DNA of 64,000 bases from JAADEM01 sp965371855 (GCA_965371855.1 CBDUZZ010000009.1:12186-76185), one strand, 5' to 3'. Counted from the first letter of the stretch, positions 6,065-15,476 are shown. Notes: generated by a model not told the origin, from the letters alone. Translations and numbers: made by a program.

Positions 6065-8338
6065 ATGAAGCAGCTTTTATATCTCCTGTTATTTTTAGTC
6101 ATTATAATCGGGTGCAAACAATCTAATATAAGACAAGTTAGTATTATACCTCAGCCACAAACTATTCAAATTACTGGGGGTAGTATTAACTGGAACACCA
6201 TCGATGCAATTACAGCTCCGGCAAAGTATTCAGAAACGGTAAATACATTTCTTGAAGAGATAAAGGTTATGAACATTCACACACCTTCATTATCTCCTCA
6301 AAATGCGAATAACAATATAATCAAAGTCATTTCTTCTAAAGAACTATCTGAGGAGGGCTATGAGTTGATTATAAATTCTGATTTGATTACCATTAAAACC
6401 TCCTCCACAAGTGGATGTTATTATGCTTTTCAAAGTTTGAAGCAGCTATTGCCATACAATAACAGCTCTGATATTTTATTACCTGCTCTTCATATTAAAG
6501 ATAAACCAAGATTTAGCTATCGTGGAATGCATATCGATGTCAGTCGCCATTTTTTTACCGTGGCAGAGTTAAAACAGTTCATTGATGTTATCTCTCAATA
6601 CAAAATAAACAGGCTACACATTCACCTTACCGATGATCAGGGCTGGCGTATTGAAATAAATAAATATCCACTCCTAACAGAAAATGGAGCCTGGCGTAAA
6701 CATAACAACCAAGACTCACTCTGTATAAGAAACGCTAAGGAAGACCCAACATTTGAAATTCCCAAAGACAGGTATAAAACTGTTAACGGTGAGAAGATGT
6801 ATGGTGGCTTTTACACAAAAGAGCAGATGCGTGATATCATAAAGTACGCTGCTAATAAACAGATCACTATTGTTCCGGAAATTGATATTCCGGGACATTT
6901 TATGGCAGCAATTGAAAATTACCCGTTCCTCTCATGTACAGGTAAGACCGGATGGGGAACACACTTCTCAACCCCTGCATGCCTAGGCAAAGAAACTACA
7001 TACACTTTCATAGAAAATATACTATCTGAAGTAGCAGACCTCTTTCCCGGTGAATACATTCACATTGGCGGTGACGAAGTGAACATCAGTTCATGGAAAA
7101 AGTGCCCCAAATGTCAGGCTGTGATAAGTAAAGAACATCTGAAAAACGAACATGAGCTACAAACCCATTTTAATAAGCATATCGAAAAATTTCTGAAGAG
7201 TAAAGGTAAGAAACTAATGGGTTGGGATGAGATTGCAGAAGGAGGACTCACAAAGGATGTTGCAATGATGTGGTGGCGTAACTGGGCTCCTAAAACAAGA
7301 GAGGTAGCTGCAAAAAATGGCAATAACCTGATTATAACCCCCGACTTTGAGTACTATTTTGATTTCTCATATAAATCCACACCAACATCAAAAGTATATA
7401 ATTATGAGCCTGTTCCCGAATCATTCACTCAGGAAATGACCAAAAGTATAATTGGTGTTCAGGCTAACCTGTGGTCTGAAAGAATACCCAACACTAAAAG
7501 ACTCTACTATCAAGCTCTGCCTCGCATGTTGGCACTTGCCGAAACCGGATGGACAGATAAGGAAGCCAAAGACATCGACTCTTTTAATAAAAAAATAGTT
7601 AGCCAATTTGACCGTTTTGACGCTCAAAACCTGTTTTATCACCTTCCCTCTCTTCTGGGAATTGAAGAGATAGTAGTCTTTACTGATACTGCCACTTTGA
7701 ATATTCAGATACCGTTAACCGATATGAAAGTGTATTACACAACTGACGGCACAGCACCTACACCAACATCAAACGAATATACCAAACCTGTTATTATTAA
7801 CAAAAGCTGTATTTTAAGAATCAAAGCCTATCGCAATAATGTTTTTAGTGAAATATATGAATCTAAATTCGACAAACAGATACCTGCAGAACCGGTAAAT
7901 GTAGAAAATACTATCACAGGAATTGCCAGAACCGTTTATAAAAAGCGATTTGCTAGCGTTTCTTTAATTCCGGGAGATGTTAAGCCGGCAGGTACTTCAA
8001 TTGAAAAGACTATTGGTTTAGGAGAATATGGTGATAAGGAATATTTCGGATTGGTTTTTAAAGGATATTTTAATGCCACAAAAGACGGAGCATACACTTT
8101 CTATACATTATCAGATGATGGCGATCAGATGTTTATTCATGACAGGCTGGTAGTTGATAATAAGGGCGGTCATGCGGCACGCTGGAAAAAAGGAATGATA
8201 TTTCTTAAAAAAGGACTACACCCTGTTAAACTGCACTATTGCCAATTGGCTGGAGGGCTAAAGCTTGAAGTATGGGTTAAACCTCCAGGTGAAAACAAAA
8301 GAATTACCATTGCCGAAGACTGGAAGACAACACTATAG
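6065..8338 (+). CDS. GH20 beta-N-acetylhexosaminidase lipoprotein with PA14 domain
   Basis: 757 residues from ATG 6065. The lipobox VIIIGC puts the acylated Cys at residue 17, so it is anchored to the membrane, probably facing outward. Domains: GH20 N-terminal domain (about 25-145), the (beta/alpha)8 catalytic barrel (about 150-510) with RGMHIDVSRHFF, HLTDDQGWRIEI and HIGGDEV, where D337-E338 are the catalytic pair of substrate-assisted hexosaminidases. A chitobiase-type C-terminal Ig fold (about 525-610, YYTTDGTAPT) and a PA14 carbohydrate-binding domain (about 625-757) follow. It removes terminal GlcNAc/GalNAc from glycans. A CBM9-like lipoprotein and a GH29 fucosidase follow, pointing to a fucosylated amino-sugar glycan. 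No SusCD pair is present nearby. Confidence 0.95.
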   Translation: MKQLLYLLLFLVIIIGCKQSNIRQVSIIPQPQTIQITGGSINWNTIDAITAPAKYSETVNTFLEEIKVMNIHTPSLSPQNANNNIIKVISSKELSEEGYELIINSDLITIKTSSTSGCYYAFQSLKQLLPYNNSSDILLPALHIKDKPRFSYRGMHIDVSRHFFTVAELKQFIDVISQYKINRLHIHLTDDQGWRIEINKYPLLTENGAWRKHNNQDSLCIRNAKEDPTFEIPKDRYKTVNGEKMYGGFYTKEQMRDIIKYAANKQITIVPEIDIPGHFMAAIENYPFLSCTGKTGWGTHFSTPACLGKETTYTFIENILSEVADLFPGEYIHIGGDEVNISSWKKCPKCQAVISKEHLKNEHELQTHFNKHIEKFLKSKGKKLMGWDEIAEGGLTKDVAMMWWRNWAPKTREVAAKNGNNLIITPDFEYYFDFSYKSTPTSKVYNYEPVPESFTQEMTKSIIGVQANLWSERIPNTKRLYYQALPRMLALAETGWTDKEAKDIDSFNKKIVSQFDRFDAQNLFYHLPSLLGIEEIVVFTDTATLNIQIPLTDMKVYYTTDGTAPTPTSNEYTKPVIINKSCILRIKAYRNNVFSEIYESKFDKQIPAEPVNVENTITGIARTVYKKRFASVSLIPGDVKPAGTSIEKTIGLGEYGDKEYFGLVFKGYFNATKDGAYTFYTLSDDGDQMFIHDRLVVDNKGGHAARWKKGMIFLKKGLHPVKLHYCQLAGGLKLEVWVKPPGENKRITIAEDWKTTL

Positions 8339-8379
8339 AATTGATTATTGTTAATTGAATATTTAATAATTTATATCAT

Positions 8380-9519
8380 ATGAAATACTTTCAATTTTTA
8401 ATTTTTGTATCTCTGATGCTTATTTCCTGTGAATCAGAGAAAAAAAAGGAGAAGAAGGATAAGAAAGACTCTGACGACAAGATTGAATTTACTCAGATGA
8501 AAAAACTTAAGTTTTCACCTGAGACATATGTTGTTTATAAAACTCCCAACAATCTAACCATCGACGGTATTGCCAATGAAATAGAGTGGCAGGAAGCTCC
8601 TTTTTCAAGAAAGTTCATTGATATCGAAGGTGATAAAAAACCTAAATATGATACACACGTTAAGATGTTGTGGAACGATGATTATTTGTACATTTATGCT
8701 GAACTAAAAGAGCCTCATATATGGGCAAATCTTACCGAAAGAGATGCAGTAATATTTTACGATAACGATTTTGAAGTATTCATTGACCCTGATGGAGACA
8801 ATCACGGATATTACGAATATGAAGTAAATGCCTTTAACACTGTATGGGATCTCCTGATGATAAAACCATACCGTGATGGCGGACCTCCAATAATCAACTG
8901 GGACATAAAAGGATTGCAATCAGCGGTTAAGATTCATGGCACATTAAATGATCCCTCTGATATAGATGAAAAATGGACTATAGAGATAGCGTTTCCAATG
9001 AACGTATTAAACGAATACAACAGTGGACCAAAGGCTGCCGATAAAGTACAATGGCGAATTAATTTCAGCAGAGTTGAATGGCAAACAACAGTGATTGATG
9101 GTAAATATAAAAAATCTACAAATTCAAAAACGGAAAAACCATATCACGAAAACAACTGGGTTTGGTCACCGCAAGGTGTTATCAGTATGCACCAGCCCGA
9201 AACATGGGGCTACATTCAATTTTCGGAAAAAAAGCCAGGAACAAAAAAGGTAGCGTTCGATTCTAAGAAAGATGAGAAAGTAAGATGGGAGTTAATGAAT
9301 GTTTATTATGCTCAGCGAACATATATTCAATCAACCGGTAAATGGGCTACGAAACTCAGCAAACTGAAAAATGTAGGACTAGATATAGAGTCTTTGAAAT
9401 ATATCAAATCCATACAAACAACAAAATCATTGTATGAAGCCACTGCTCATCGCAAAGACAGTAAATATTTGTGGCATGTGGATAATTCAGGTAAACTGTG
9501 GAAATCAAAAAAGAATTAG
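8380..9519 (+). CDS. CBM9-like carbohydrate-binding lipoprotein
   Basis: 379 residues. The signal ends in LMLISC with the lipid Cys at residue 17, followed by a Lys/Glu/Asp-rich tether (18-40). Residues about 60-285 match the family 9-like carbohydrate-binding domain found in Bacteroidota lipoproteins: LTIDGIANEIEW, then MLWNDDYLYIYAELKE, FEVFIDPDGDNHGYYEYE and NFSRVEW. The last 90 residues have no recognised domain. It starts 41 bases after the GH20 gene on the same strand, so they probably share a message. It most likely holds sugar at the cell surface; the ligand is unknown. Confidence 0.88.
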   Translation: MKYFQFLIFVSLMLISCESEKKKEKKDKKDSDDKIEFTQMKKLKFSPETYVVYKTPNNLTIDGIANEIEWQEAPFSRKFIDIEGDKKPKYDTHVKMLWNDDYLYIYAELKEPHIWANLTERDAVIFYDNDFEVFIDPDGDNHGYYEYEVNAFNTVWDLLMIKPYRDGGPPIINWDIKGLQSAVKIHGTLNDPSDIDEKWTIEIAFPMNVLNEYNSGPKAADKVQWRINFSRVEWQTTVIDGKYKKSTNSKTEKPYHENNWVWSPQGVISMHQPETWGYIQFSEKKPGTKKVAFDSKKDEKVRWELMNVYYAQRTYIQSTGKWATKLSKLKNVGLDIESLKYIKSIQTTKSLYEATAHRKDSKYLWHVDNSGKLWKSKKN

Positions 9520-9540
9520 CCACAATAACCTTTTAAAACA

Positions 9541-9685
9541 TACTTGTGTCCACTCCGAAAAGTCCAAAGCGGCGTCACTGCGAGGAATCGAAGCAGTCTA
9601 ATCGCTTTATTTACATAAGTATGAGATTGCTTCACTTCGTTTGCTATGACGAAACAAGAGTTTATAGAGTGGATACATACTTGTA
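9541..9685. repeat. MITE/REP-like palindromic element B
   Basis: The core 9573-9651 (CGTCACTGCGAGG to CTATGACG) resembles element A at 5704-5783. The surrounding arms differ: CTTGTGTCCACTC near 9543 pairs imperfectly with GAGTGGATACATAC near 9667. The core is thus conserved while the outer arms are not, yet both copies keep an outer inverted repeat. Confidence 0.6.
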
Positions 9686-9776
9686 AGATTGATTTTTAAA
9701 TCTTAAATTGCAAAGTAGCTATTGAAGTAACAAAAGGATAAATATCGAACATCATCACATTAACACAACAACCAAC

Positions 9777-11474
9777 ATGAAAACAAAACTATATTTAATT
9801 TTAATACTTATTTTCATTCCTCTGTTCTTAATGAATGCACAGGAATCAGAAAGGAAGAAAGCCCGCCGTATGGAATGGTTTAAAGATGCCAAACTGGGAA
9901 TCTTCATCCATTACGGAATCTACTCTGTTTACGGGATTGATGAGTCATGGTCCTTTCATAACGGATATATCAATTACGATGATTATATGAAACAGCTTGA
10001 CGGATTCACAGCATCAAAATACAATGCTGAAGAATGGGCTAAACTATTCAAAGAGAGTGGTGCTAAATATGCCGTTCTTACTTCCAAACATCATGATGGG
10101 GTAGCTCTTTGGAAAACTAAAACTGACCATCTGGATGTTGTTAATAACTCGCCTGCAAAAAAAGATATTGTTGCTCCTTTTGTAAAACATCTGAGAGAGA
10201 ATAACCTGAAAGTTGGCATCTACTACTCTTTAATTGATTGGTCACACCCCGATTATCCGGGATTTACACGTAACGAGAAAAGGTACAAAAATGACACTGA
10301 ACGATGGAACTGCTTTGTAAAGTTCTATCAAACTCAGATGGAAGAGTTGAGTCAATGGTTTAACCCTGACTTGTATTGGTTCGACGGTGATTGGGAACAC
10401 TCTGCTGAAGAGTGGAAAGCAAAAAAACTTCGTGACATGCTTTTTGACTATAATCCTAAAGTCATTCTGAACAGCCGCTTGCAGGGTTATGGTGATTATG
10501 AAACTCCTGAACAGGGAGCCCCAATCACAAAACCTAACAACCCATACTGGGAACTATGCATGACAATGAATGATTCGTGGGGTTATCAGCGTAACGACCA
10601 TAATTACAAAACCCCATACCAGATGCTTCGTATTTTTGCCGATTGCATTAGTATGGGTGGTAACCTGTTAATGGATATTGGACCAAAAGAAGATGGAACA
10701 ATACCTAATAAACAGATTGAAATATTAAAAGAATTTGGCAGATGGACGAGCAAGCATTCCGAAGCTATTTATGGAACAGAAGCCGGTATTCCGCAAGAGA
10801 ATTACTACAGCCCTTCAGCTTTATCAAAAAATAAAGAGACACTATACCTTTATATTACTAAGCAAACAAACACAACAATTAACGTCACGGGACTTGAAAC
10901 ACAGGTGAAAAATATCCGCCTGCTTGGAACTGAAAAAACACTGAGTTTTGTTCAAAAAGATGATATACTTAAAATCACTCTTCCGGCAAAAGACCTTGAC
11001 CCTGCCATAACAGTTTTAGCATTGGATTTAAAAAAAGAGGTTGCAATTAAAAAACCGGAGAAATCATTTTTCGACATTGAAGTAAAACCTCTTTATGATG
11101 ATGCAGAGTGGAAACAAAAACATATCATAGCTGTTAATGATTTTCATGAAGGCATAGTACCGGGTCATTACAATGGTCCTACTGCACTTTCAAAAAATAA
11201 GGATATACTTTATCTTTTTGTTGATGGAAAACCAAATGGCCCTCTCGTAATAAAAGGCCTGAAAAACAAAATCAACCGAATATGGGTTGTTGGTAAAGGA
11301 ACAAAGTTAAACCATGATGTGAAAGGTAAACTCTACTGGAGCAGCGTTCCGGGAATTGCCTACATAGATGTACCGGATTATGTACTTGACAAAAAAATGA
11401 CAGTAATTGCGGTTCTTCTTGACGGGCCGGTTAAACTGTATCGTGAAAAAGGAAATGTGATTGAGAGCAATTAG
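9777..11474 (+). CDS. GH29 alpha-L-fucosidase
   Basis: 565 residues with a signal peptide (cleavage near LFLMNAQ, residue ~22). The GH29 barrel starts at MEWFKDAKLGIFIHYG and contains TSKHHDGVALW and GIYYSLIDW. DLYWFDGDWE places the catalytic nucleophile at Asp203. A beta-rich C-terminal region (about 345-425) follows. Residues 430-560 look like a repeat of that region: SPSALSKNKETLYLYITK in the first and GPTALSKNKDILYLFVDG in the second, an internal duplication beyond the usual family length. It hydrolyses alpha-L-fucosides, probably in the periplasm or at the surface. The repeat at 9541-9685 separates it from the GH20/CBM9 pair, but the three genes suggest one target glycan. Confidence 0.95.
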   Translation: MKTKLYLILILIFIPLFLMNAQESERKKARRMEWFKDAKLGIFIHYGIYSVYGIDESWSFHNGYINYDDYMKQLDGFTASKYNAEEWAKLFKESGAKYAVLTSKHHDGVALWKTKTDHLDVVNNSPAKKDIVAPFVKHLRENNLKVGIYYSLIDWSHPDYPGFTRNEKRYKNDTERWNCFVKFYQTQMEELSQWFNPDLYWFDGDWEHSAEEWKAKKLRDMLFDYNPKVILNSRLQGYGDYETPEQGAPITKPNNPYWELCMTMNDSWGYQRNDHNYKTPYQMLRIFADCISMGGNLLMDIGPKEDGTIPNKQIEILKEFGRWTSKHSEAIYGTEAGIPQENYYSPSALSKNKETLYLYITKQTNTTINVTGLETQVKNIRLLGTEKTLSFVQKDDILKITLPAKDLDPAITVLALDLKKEVAIKKPEKSFFDIEVKPLYDDAEWKQKHIIAVNDFHEGIVPGHYNGPTALSKNKDILYLFVDGKPNGPLVIKGLKNKINRIWVVGKGTKLNHDVKGKLYWSSVPGIAYIDVPDYVLDKKMTVIAVLLDGPVKLYREKGNVIESN

Positions 11475-11557
11475 GTTACCCCTCAAGAATTAAATTATTG
11501 TACCACATACTTTTTTTGGATACCGGATAATATGCTTATATTTACTTTTTATCCTAC

Positions 11558-11565
11558 TATTTTTG
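11558..11565 (+). promoter_or_regulatory. Candidate -7 box for the NYN gene
   Basis: TATTTTTG fits TAnnTTTG and lies 32 bases before the ATG at 11598. The -33 TTG is absent, so support is weak. Confidence 0.3.
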
Positions 11566-11597
11566 AAGACATTAACCATTCAAACAAGAACTAATTT

Positions 11598-12359
11598 ATG
11601 GAAACAAGAAAGGACTTAAAACTAGCAGTTATCATAGATGCTGACAATGTCCCAAGTGGGAATGTAAAAGGAATGATGGAAGAGATTGCAAAATATGGTG
11701 TGCCAACATTTAAAAGGATCTATGGTGATTGGACAAAGCCTAATTTATCAAAATGGAAAAGTGTACTTCTAGAAAACGCCATAACTCCAATTCAACAATA
11801 TGGTTATACTTCAGGTAAAAACTCCACCGATTCTGCAATGATTATTGATGCTATGGATATCTTATATACAGGCAAAGTTGATGGATTTTGCATTATTTCA
11901 AGTGATAGTGATTTTACCAGACTTGCTATTAGATTAAGAGAATCAGGAATGAAAGTGTTTGGTTTTGGTGAAAGAAAAACACCCAATCCATTTATAGTTG
12001 CATGTGATAAGTTCATATATCTTGAAATATTGAAAAGTTCAAATTTATCTGAAACTTCTAAAACATTTACATCATCGAAGACTAAAAATGTAGAGCAAAA
12101 TGTACCGCCTAAAATTGACTCAGAAACAATTTCATTAATATCATCAACCGTGGATGATATTGCAGATGAAGATGGATGGGCATTTTTAGGCGATGTTGGC
12201 AACCTTTTAATAAAGAAAAAGCCGGACTTCGACCCAAGGAATTTTGGTTATCAGAAGCTTACTCCTTTAATTAAATCCCTTAAAGATAGTTTTGAGATAG
12301 ATGAACGTATAACAGAAAGAGCGAATATTAAACTTGTATATATTAAGTCGAAAAAATAA
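11598..12359 (+). CDS. NYN-domain nuclease-like protein with OST-HTH/LOTUS domain
   Basis: 253 residues. Residues 8-145 form a NYN (PIN-like) domain with the acidic set expected for metal-dependent RNA cleavage: VIIDADN (D14, D16), STDSAM (D78) and ISSDSDF (D103, D105). A linker follows, then an OST-HTH/LOTUS domain (about 170-250: VDDIADEDGWAFLGDVGNLL, then KPDFDPRNFGYQKLTPLI), a fold known to bind RNA. This pairing occurs widely in bacteria and is thought to act in RNA turnover, but the substrate is unknown. It stands alone on the plus strand. The catalytic residues look intact. Confidence 0.9.
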   Translation: METRKDLKLAVIIDADNVPSGNVKGMMEEIAKYGVPTFKRIYGDWTKPNLSKWKSVLLENAITPIQQYGYTSGKNSTDSAMIIDAMDILYTGKVDGFCIISSDSDFTRLAIRLRESGMKVFGFGERKTPNPFIVACDKFIYLEILKSSNLSETSKTFTSSKTKNVEQNVPPKIDSETISLISSTVDDIADEDGWAFLGDVGNLLIKKKPDFDPRNFGYQKLTPLIKSLKDSFEIDERITERANIKLVYIKSKK

Positions 12360-12399
12360 CAGACAAAAAAATGTTAACTCTTAAAAGGAGAAAGATATA

Positions 12400-12558
12400 G
12401 TGAACAAAAGTAACAATCGTGTATGCCCGGTTGAAAGAGCAGGCAGTCTTGATAGTACAATTCGAAGATGGTTACAAAACCCTCGGAAAATACTGATACC
12501 ATATATTGAAGGACCTAACGTGCTTTTTAACAAGACAGTAATATTGAAAAAGAACTAA
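12400..12558 (+). pseudogene. Internally deleted SAM methyltransferase, 52 codons left
   Basis: GTG 12400 follows a good AAGGAG site. Residues 1-37 read like the N-terminus of small class I SAM methyltransferases (CPVERAGSLDSTIRRWLQNP, then RKILIPYI), stopping just before the expected glycine-rich SAM loop. The next residues are a family-like C-terminus (GPNVLFNKTVILKK). The join is in frame, so a 52-residue peptide could still be made, but the whole catalytic core is gone. Confidence 0.7.
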
Positions 12559-12584
12559 CGCCAAATAAAACAGGAGGGAAAAAA

Positions 12585-13055
12585 ATGAACAAAGAAAATG
12601 ATTGTTGTCCAAAATTCGATCCTGAACCATGGAATGAAAAAGAAATCACGTGGAAAAACAAGAAATTTGTAACTGATCGTGTTCGCAGCTTCTTTCATAT
12701 CCCGTTGAATTTCGGTAAGGTTATGAAAAGAGTCGTGAGTAAAATTGAGTCATCAAATGTTAAATGCCAAGACAATATTGTTCTTGCAGATGAAGATTCC
12801 CTTTGGGGAACAAATGTATTTGTAGATGTATCGGGAGATGTCAAAAACGGAAAAATGACATCTATTTCAGGAACATTTTTAAGCAAAGTGTTTGAGGGCA
12901 ATTATAAGAATATGGGTAAATGGATAAAAGAGATGGAACAGTATGTAAAATCAAAAGGCAAAGAAACTAAGATGCAATATTTTTATTATACAACATGTCC
13001 TAAATGCGCAAAAAAACAGGGCAAAAATTATGTAGTGCTTTTAACGCAGGTATAA
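12585..13055 (+). CDS. Conserved protein of unknown function, 156 aa
   Basis: A strong AGGAGGG site lies before the ATG. The N-terminal line CCPKFDPEPWNEKEITW followed by DRVRSFFHIPLNFG is well conserved in small proteins of anaerobic bacteria and archaea that I have seen annotated variously as hydrolase or GyrI-like. The C-terminus has TTCPKCAKKQGKNYVVLL, a CxxC that may bind metal. No signal or membrane segment is present, so it is probably cytoplasmic. I do not assign a function. It follows the deleted methyltransferase by 26 bases and may once have formed a pair with it. Confidence 0.75.
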   Translation: MNKENDCCPKFDPEPWNEKEITWKNKKFVTDRVRSFFHIPLNFGKVMKRVVSKIESSNVKCQDNIVLADEDSLWGTNVFVDVSGDVKNGKMTSISGTFLSKVFEGNYKNMGKWIKEMEQYVKSKGKETKMQYFYYTTCPKCAKKQGKNYVVLLTQV

Positions 13056-13151
13056 ATAGTAGTTCTAACAAATCGCTCTGTCTGATCGCAAAAACACTCG
13101 ATATTTTTGTATGCTCGCTTCGTTCGGTGGCAGCTCCAATATTATGTTTGT

Positions 13152-13763
13152 ATGAGAAATAAGAAATCAATGAAAACTATTTGGATTGCAATTTTTACTT
13201 TAGTGTTGATTTGGTCGGGAATTGGGCCTAAAGAATATTTTACCTGGGCACTTGAAGTGGCACCTGCTATAATCGGTTTTGCCATACTTGCGGTCACTTA
13301 CAACAAATTTAGGTTAACAAACATCTTATACGTACTTATCCTTTTACATTGCATTGTCCTTATGGTTGGTGGCCACTACACATATGCCGAGGTCCCATTG
13401 TTTGATTATTTAAAACCCATATTAGGGTTTGAAAGAAATAACTACGTTAAAGTTGGGCACTTTATGCAAGGATTTGTTCCTGCCTTAATTACAAGAGAAA
13501 TTTTGATAAGGAAAAAAGTTCTAAATTCAAAAAAATGGCTTAATTTCCTGGTGGTTTCCGTCTGCCTTGCTATTAGTGCATTCTATGAATTAATCGAATG
13601 GTTTGTAGCTGTTTTATCAGGTGAGTCAGCAGAAGCATTTTTAGGCACTCAGGGATATGTGTGGGACACACAAACTGATATGGCAATGGCATTAATTGGA
13701 TCTGTATCAGCATTATTAATATTGACAGGCTTACATAATAGACAATTAAAAAAAGAGCTATGA
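13152..13763 (+). CDS. DUF2238 (YjdF-like) integral membrane protein
   Basis: 203 residues from ATG 13152; ATG 13170 is an alternative and the open frame extends to 13107. It has six or so membrane segments and the family motifs GGHYTYAEVP, VGHFMQGFVPALITREIL, AFYELIEW and FLGTQGYVWDTQTDM. The conserved His/Asp/Glu residues sit at the ends of helices. Members are inner-membrane proteins of unknown role. Its stop overlaps the next start (ATGA at 13760), so translation is coupled. Confidence 0.88.
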   Translation: MRNKKSMKTIWIAIFTLVLIWSGIGPKEYFTWALEVAPAIIGFAILAVTYNKFRLTNILYVLILLHCIVLMVGGHYTYAEVPLFDYLKPILGFERNNYVKVGHFMQGFVPALITREILIRKKVLNSKKWLNFLVVSVCLAISAFYELIEWFVAVLSGESAEAFLGTQGYVWDTQTDMAMALIGSVSALLILTGLHNRQLKKEL

Positions 13764-14131
13764 CTTATATTATCATATTTTTTGGCCTCATGTTATTTCT
13801 GGGAGGAGCAGTTATCGTTGTAAATCCTGAAATTATTTTTGGTTTATTGCGAAATAATATGGAAAAGGTATCGCTTCAGTTTCTTGCGATTGGCATGAGG
13901 GTGGTAATTGGTATTTTACTAATTCAATATGCTGACGAATCAAAATATCCCACCACAATTGAAATAATAGGGTGGCTATCAATAGCTGCTGCGGTAACTC
14001 TTAGTATTATTGGTCGGCAAAGCTTTCTAAAACTAATGTCTTGGGCATTTTCGTTATTAAAACCATATGGTCGAATAGCAGGATTATTCGCAATGGCATT
14101 AGGGGGCTTTCTTATTTATGCATTTGTGTAG
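13760..14131 (+). CDS. Small membrane protein, 123 aa
   Basis: Four predicted membrane stretches (about 2-20, 40-56, 66-85 and 103-122) with short loops; the first is followed by VVNPEIIFGLLRNN. No family that I can name with confidence. It is translationally coupled to the DUF2238 gene by a four-base overlap, so the two products probably work together in the inner membrane. Confidence 0.75.
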   Translation: MTYIIIFFGLMLFLGGAVIVVNPEIIFGLLRNNMEKVSLQFLAIGMRVVIGILLIQYADESKYPTTIEIIGWLSIAAAVTLSIIGRQSFLKLMSWAFSLLKPYGRIAGLFAMALGGFLIYAFV

Positions 14132-14156
14132 TACAAAGAAATATGAAATATGCGAT

Positions 14157-14729
14157 ATGGGAAGTATTGTAAAAAGATGTGGTTGGGTCAATACAGAAAA
14201 TGAATTATACATGCAATATCATGATGAAGAGTGGGGAGTGCCTGTATACAATGAACAAAAACTTTTTGAGATGCTAATTCTTGAAGGTGCTCAAGCTGGG
14301 CTGGCTTGGGAAACAGTTTTAAAAAAAAGAGAAAATTATAGAAAAGCATTTGATAATTTTGATCCAAGGATAGTTGCAAAATATGATGGTCAAAAACAAG
14401 AAGAACTTTTGCAAAATAAGGGTATTATTCGTAATAGGTTGAAAATTAAATCAGCAATTCGAAATGCAAAAGTGTATTTGAGAATTCAAACAGAATTCGG
14501 TAGTTTTTGTAAGTATATTTGGAATTTTGTAAACCACCAACCAATCCAAAACAATTTTAAGTCATTATCGGATTTACCTGCAAACACGGAACTTTCAGAC
14601 AAAATCTCAAAAGATTTGAAAAAGCGGGGAATGAATTTTGTGGGCTCAACTATTATTTATGCTTATATGCAATCTGTCGGGATAATAAATGATCATGAGA
14701 TTTCTTGTTTTAGATATGCACAAGTATAA
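14157..14729 (+). CDS. tag: DNA-3-methyladenine glycosylase I
   Basis: 190 residues from ATG 14157; the frame extends upstream into the previous gene. Tag removes 3-methyladenine from alkylated DNA. Diagnostic lines are RCGWVN, YHDEEWGVPVYNEQKLFEML, EGAQAGLAWETVLKKRENYR and MNFVGSTIIYAYMQSVGIINDH. The Cys of RCGW with the late His and Cys (NDHEISCF) form the family's zinc site, and the Glu and Trp of EGAQAGLAW line the base pocket. It ends three bases before the convergent ABC permease gene. Confidence 0.95.
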   Translation: MGSIVKRCGWVNTENELYMQYHDEEWGVPVYNEQKLFEMLILEGAQAGLAWETVLKKRENYRKAFDNFDPRIVAKYDGQKQEELLQNKGIIRNRLKIKSAIRNAKVYLRIQTEFGSFCKYIWNFVNHQPIQNNFKSLSDLPANTELSDKISKDLKKRGMNFVGSTIIYAYMQSVGIINDHEISCFRYAQV

Positions 14730-14732
14730 CCC

Positions 14733-15458
14733 CTACACAAACTTCTCCCTGTTTTGCAGATTTATCAGTCCCCACAGAATGGCTACTAAAGAAGCGATAA
14801 GAAAAATAATATGATTACTCTCCACTACATTCTGATAAACCTGTTCGCTCATACCTTTTGGCAGTTGAAACGGATTAAGGAAGACGTTCCATTTACTGGA
14901 TGCCAACATTTCAGGAGCAAGCATCCAGGCTATCAATCCCAAAATAACCATAACAACAGCTGTTCCGTTACCGTTTTTCACCAAAGTGGAGAAGAAAAAA
15001 CCCATCATACTAAAAAAAGTAATAGGAACCATTAAACGCAAAGTCATTTTCAGTATTGGCACATTTAGCAATATTAAGTTACTAAACAATGATATAACCA
15101 AAAGATATCCGAAAGCCATAACCAGAATCATGAACAACCTAACCAGCCATACTTTATAACGATAGTTGGGTATCCCGAATATTATCTCCAGAATTCTGGC
15201 ATCCTCATCGTTCTGAATACCGTAAACAGTAGGGAAGAATATTATCAGAAGAGAAGGAAACATCAGCTGATAATAGACTCCTTCGATAGTTTCCGGATCA
15301 TCCGAGAAAAAGTTAAGTGCTGTAATAAGCAGGTAAAACAGTACCGATGCCCCCAGAAAATAGACAAACCTGTTACCAAATACCACTTTCAAATTATAGC
15401 GCATTAAGCTAATAATAGTTGAAAACAATGAGGTTTTGTATGTTTTTATTATAGCCAT
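14733..15458 (-). CDS. ABC-2 type transporter permease
   Basis: 241 residues with six membrane segments. The line YGIQNDEDARILEIIFGIPNYRYKVWLVR is typical of small ABC-2 permeases of Bacteroidota. It is the last gene of the minus-strand efflux block and lies 334 bases after the RND-ABC fusion gene, separated by repeats. The natural partner is the ATPase domain at the C-terminus of that fusion, because the other ATPase of the block (30238-31137) adjoins its own permease. Substrate unknown. Confidence 0.85.
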   Translation of the reverse strand: MAIIKTYKTSLFSTIISLMRYNLKVVFGNRFVYFLGASVLFYLLITALNFFSDDPETIEGVYYQLMFPSLLIIFFPTVYGIQNDEDARILEIIFGIPNYRYKVWLVRLFMILVMAFGYLLVISLFSNLILLNVPILKMTLRLMVPITFFSMMGFFFSTLVKNGNGTAVVMVILGLIAWMLAPEMLASSKWNVFLNPFQLPKGMSEQVYQNVVESNHIIFLIASLVAILWGLINLQNREKFV

Positions 15459-15476
15459 GTCTTGATTTATTATGCT

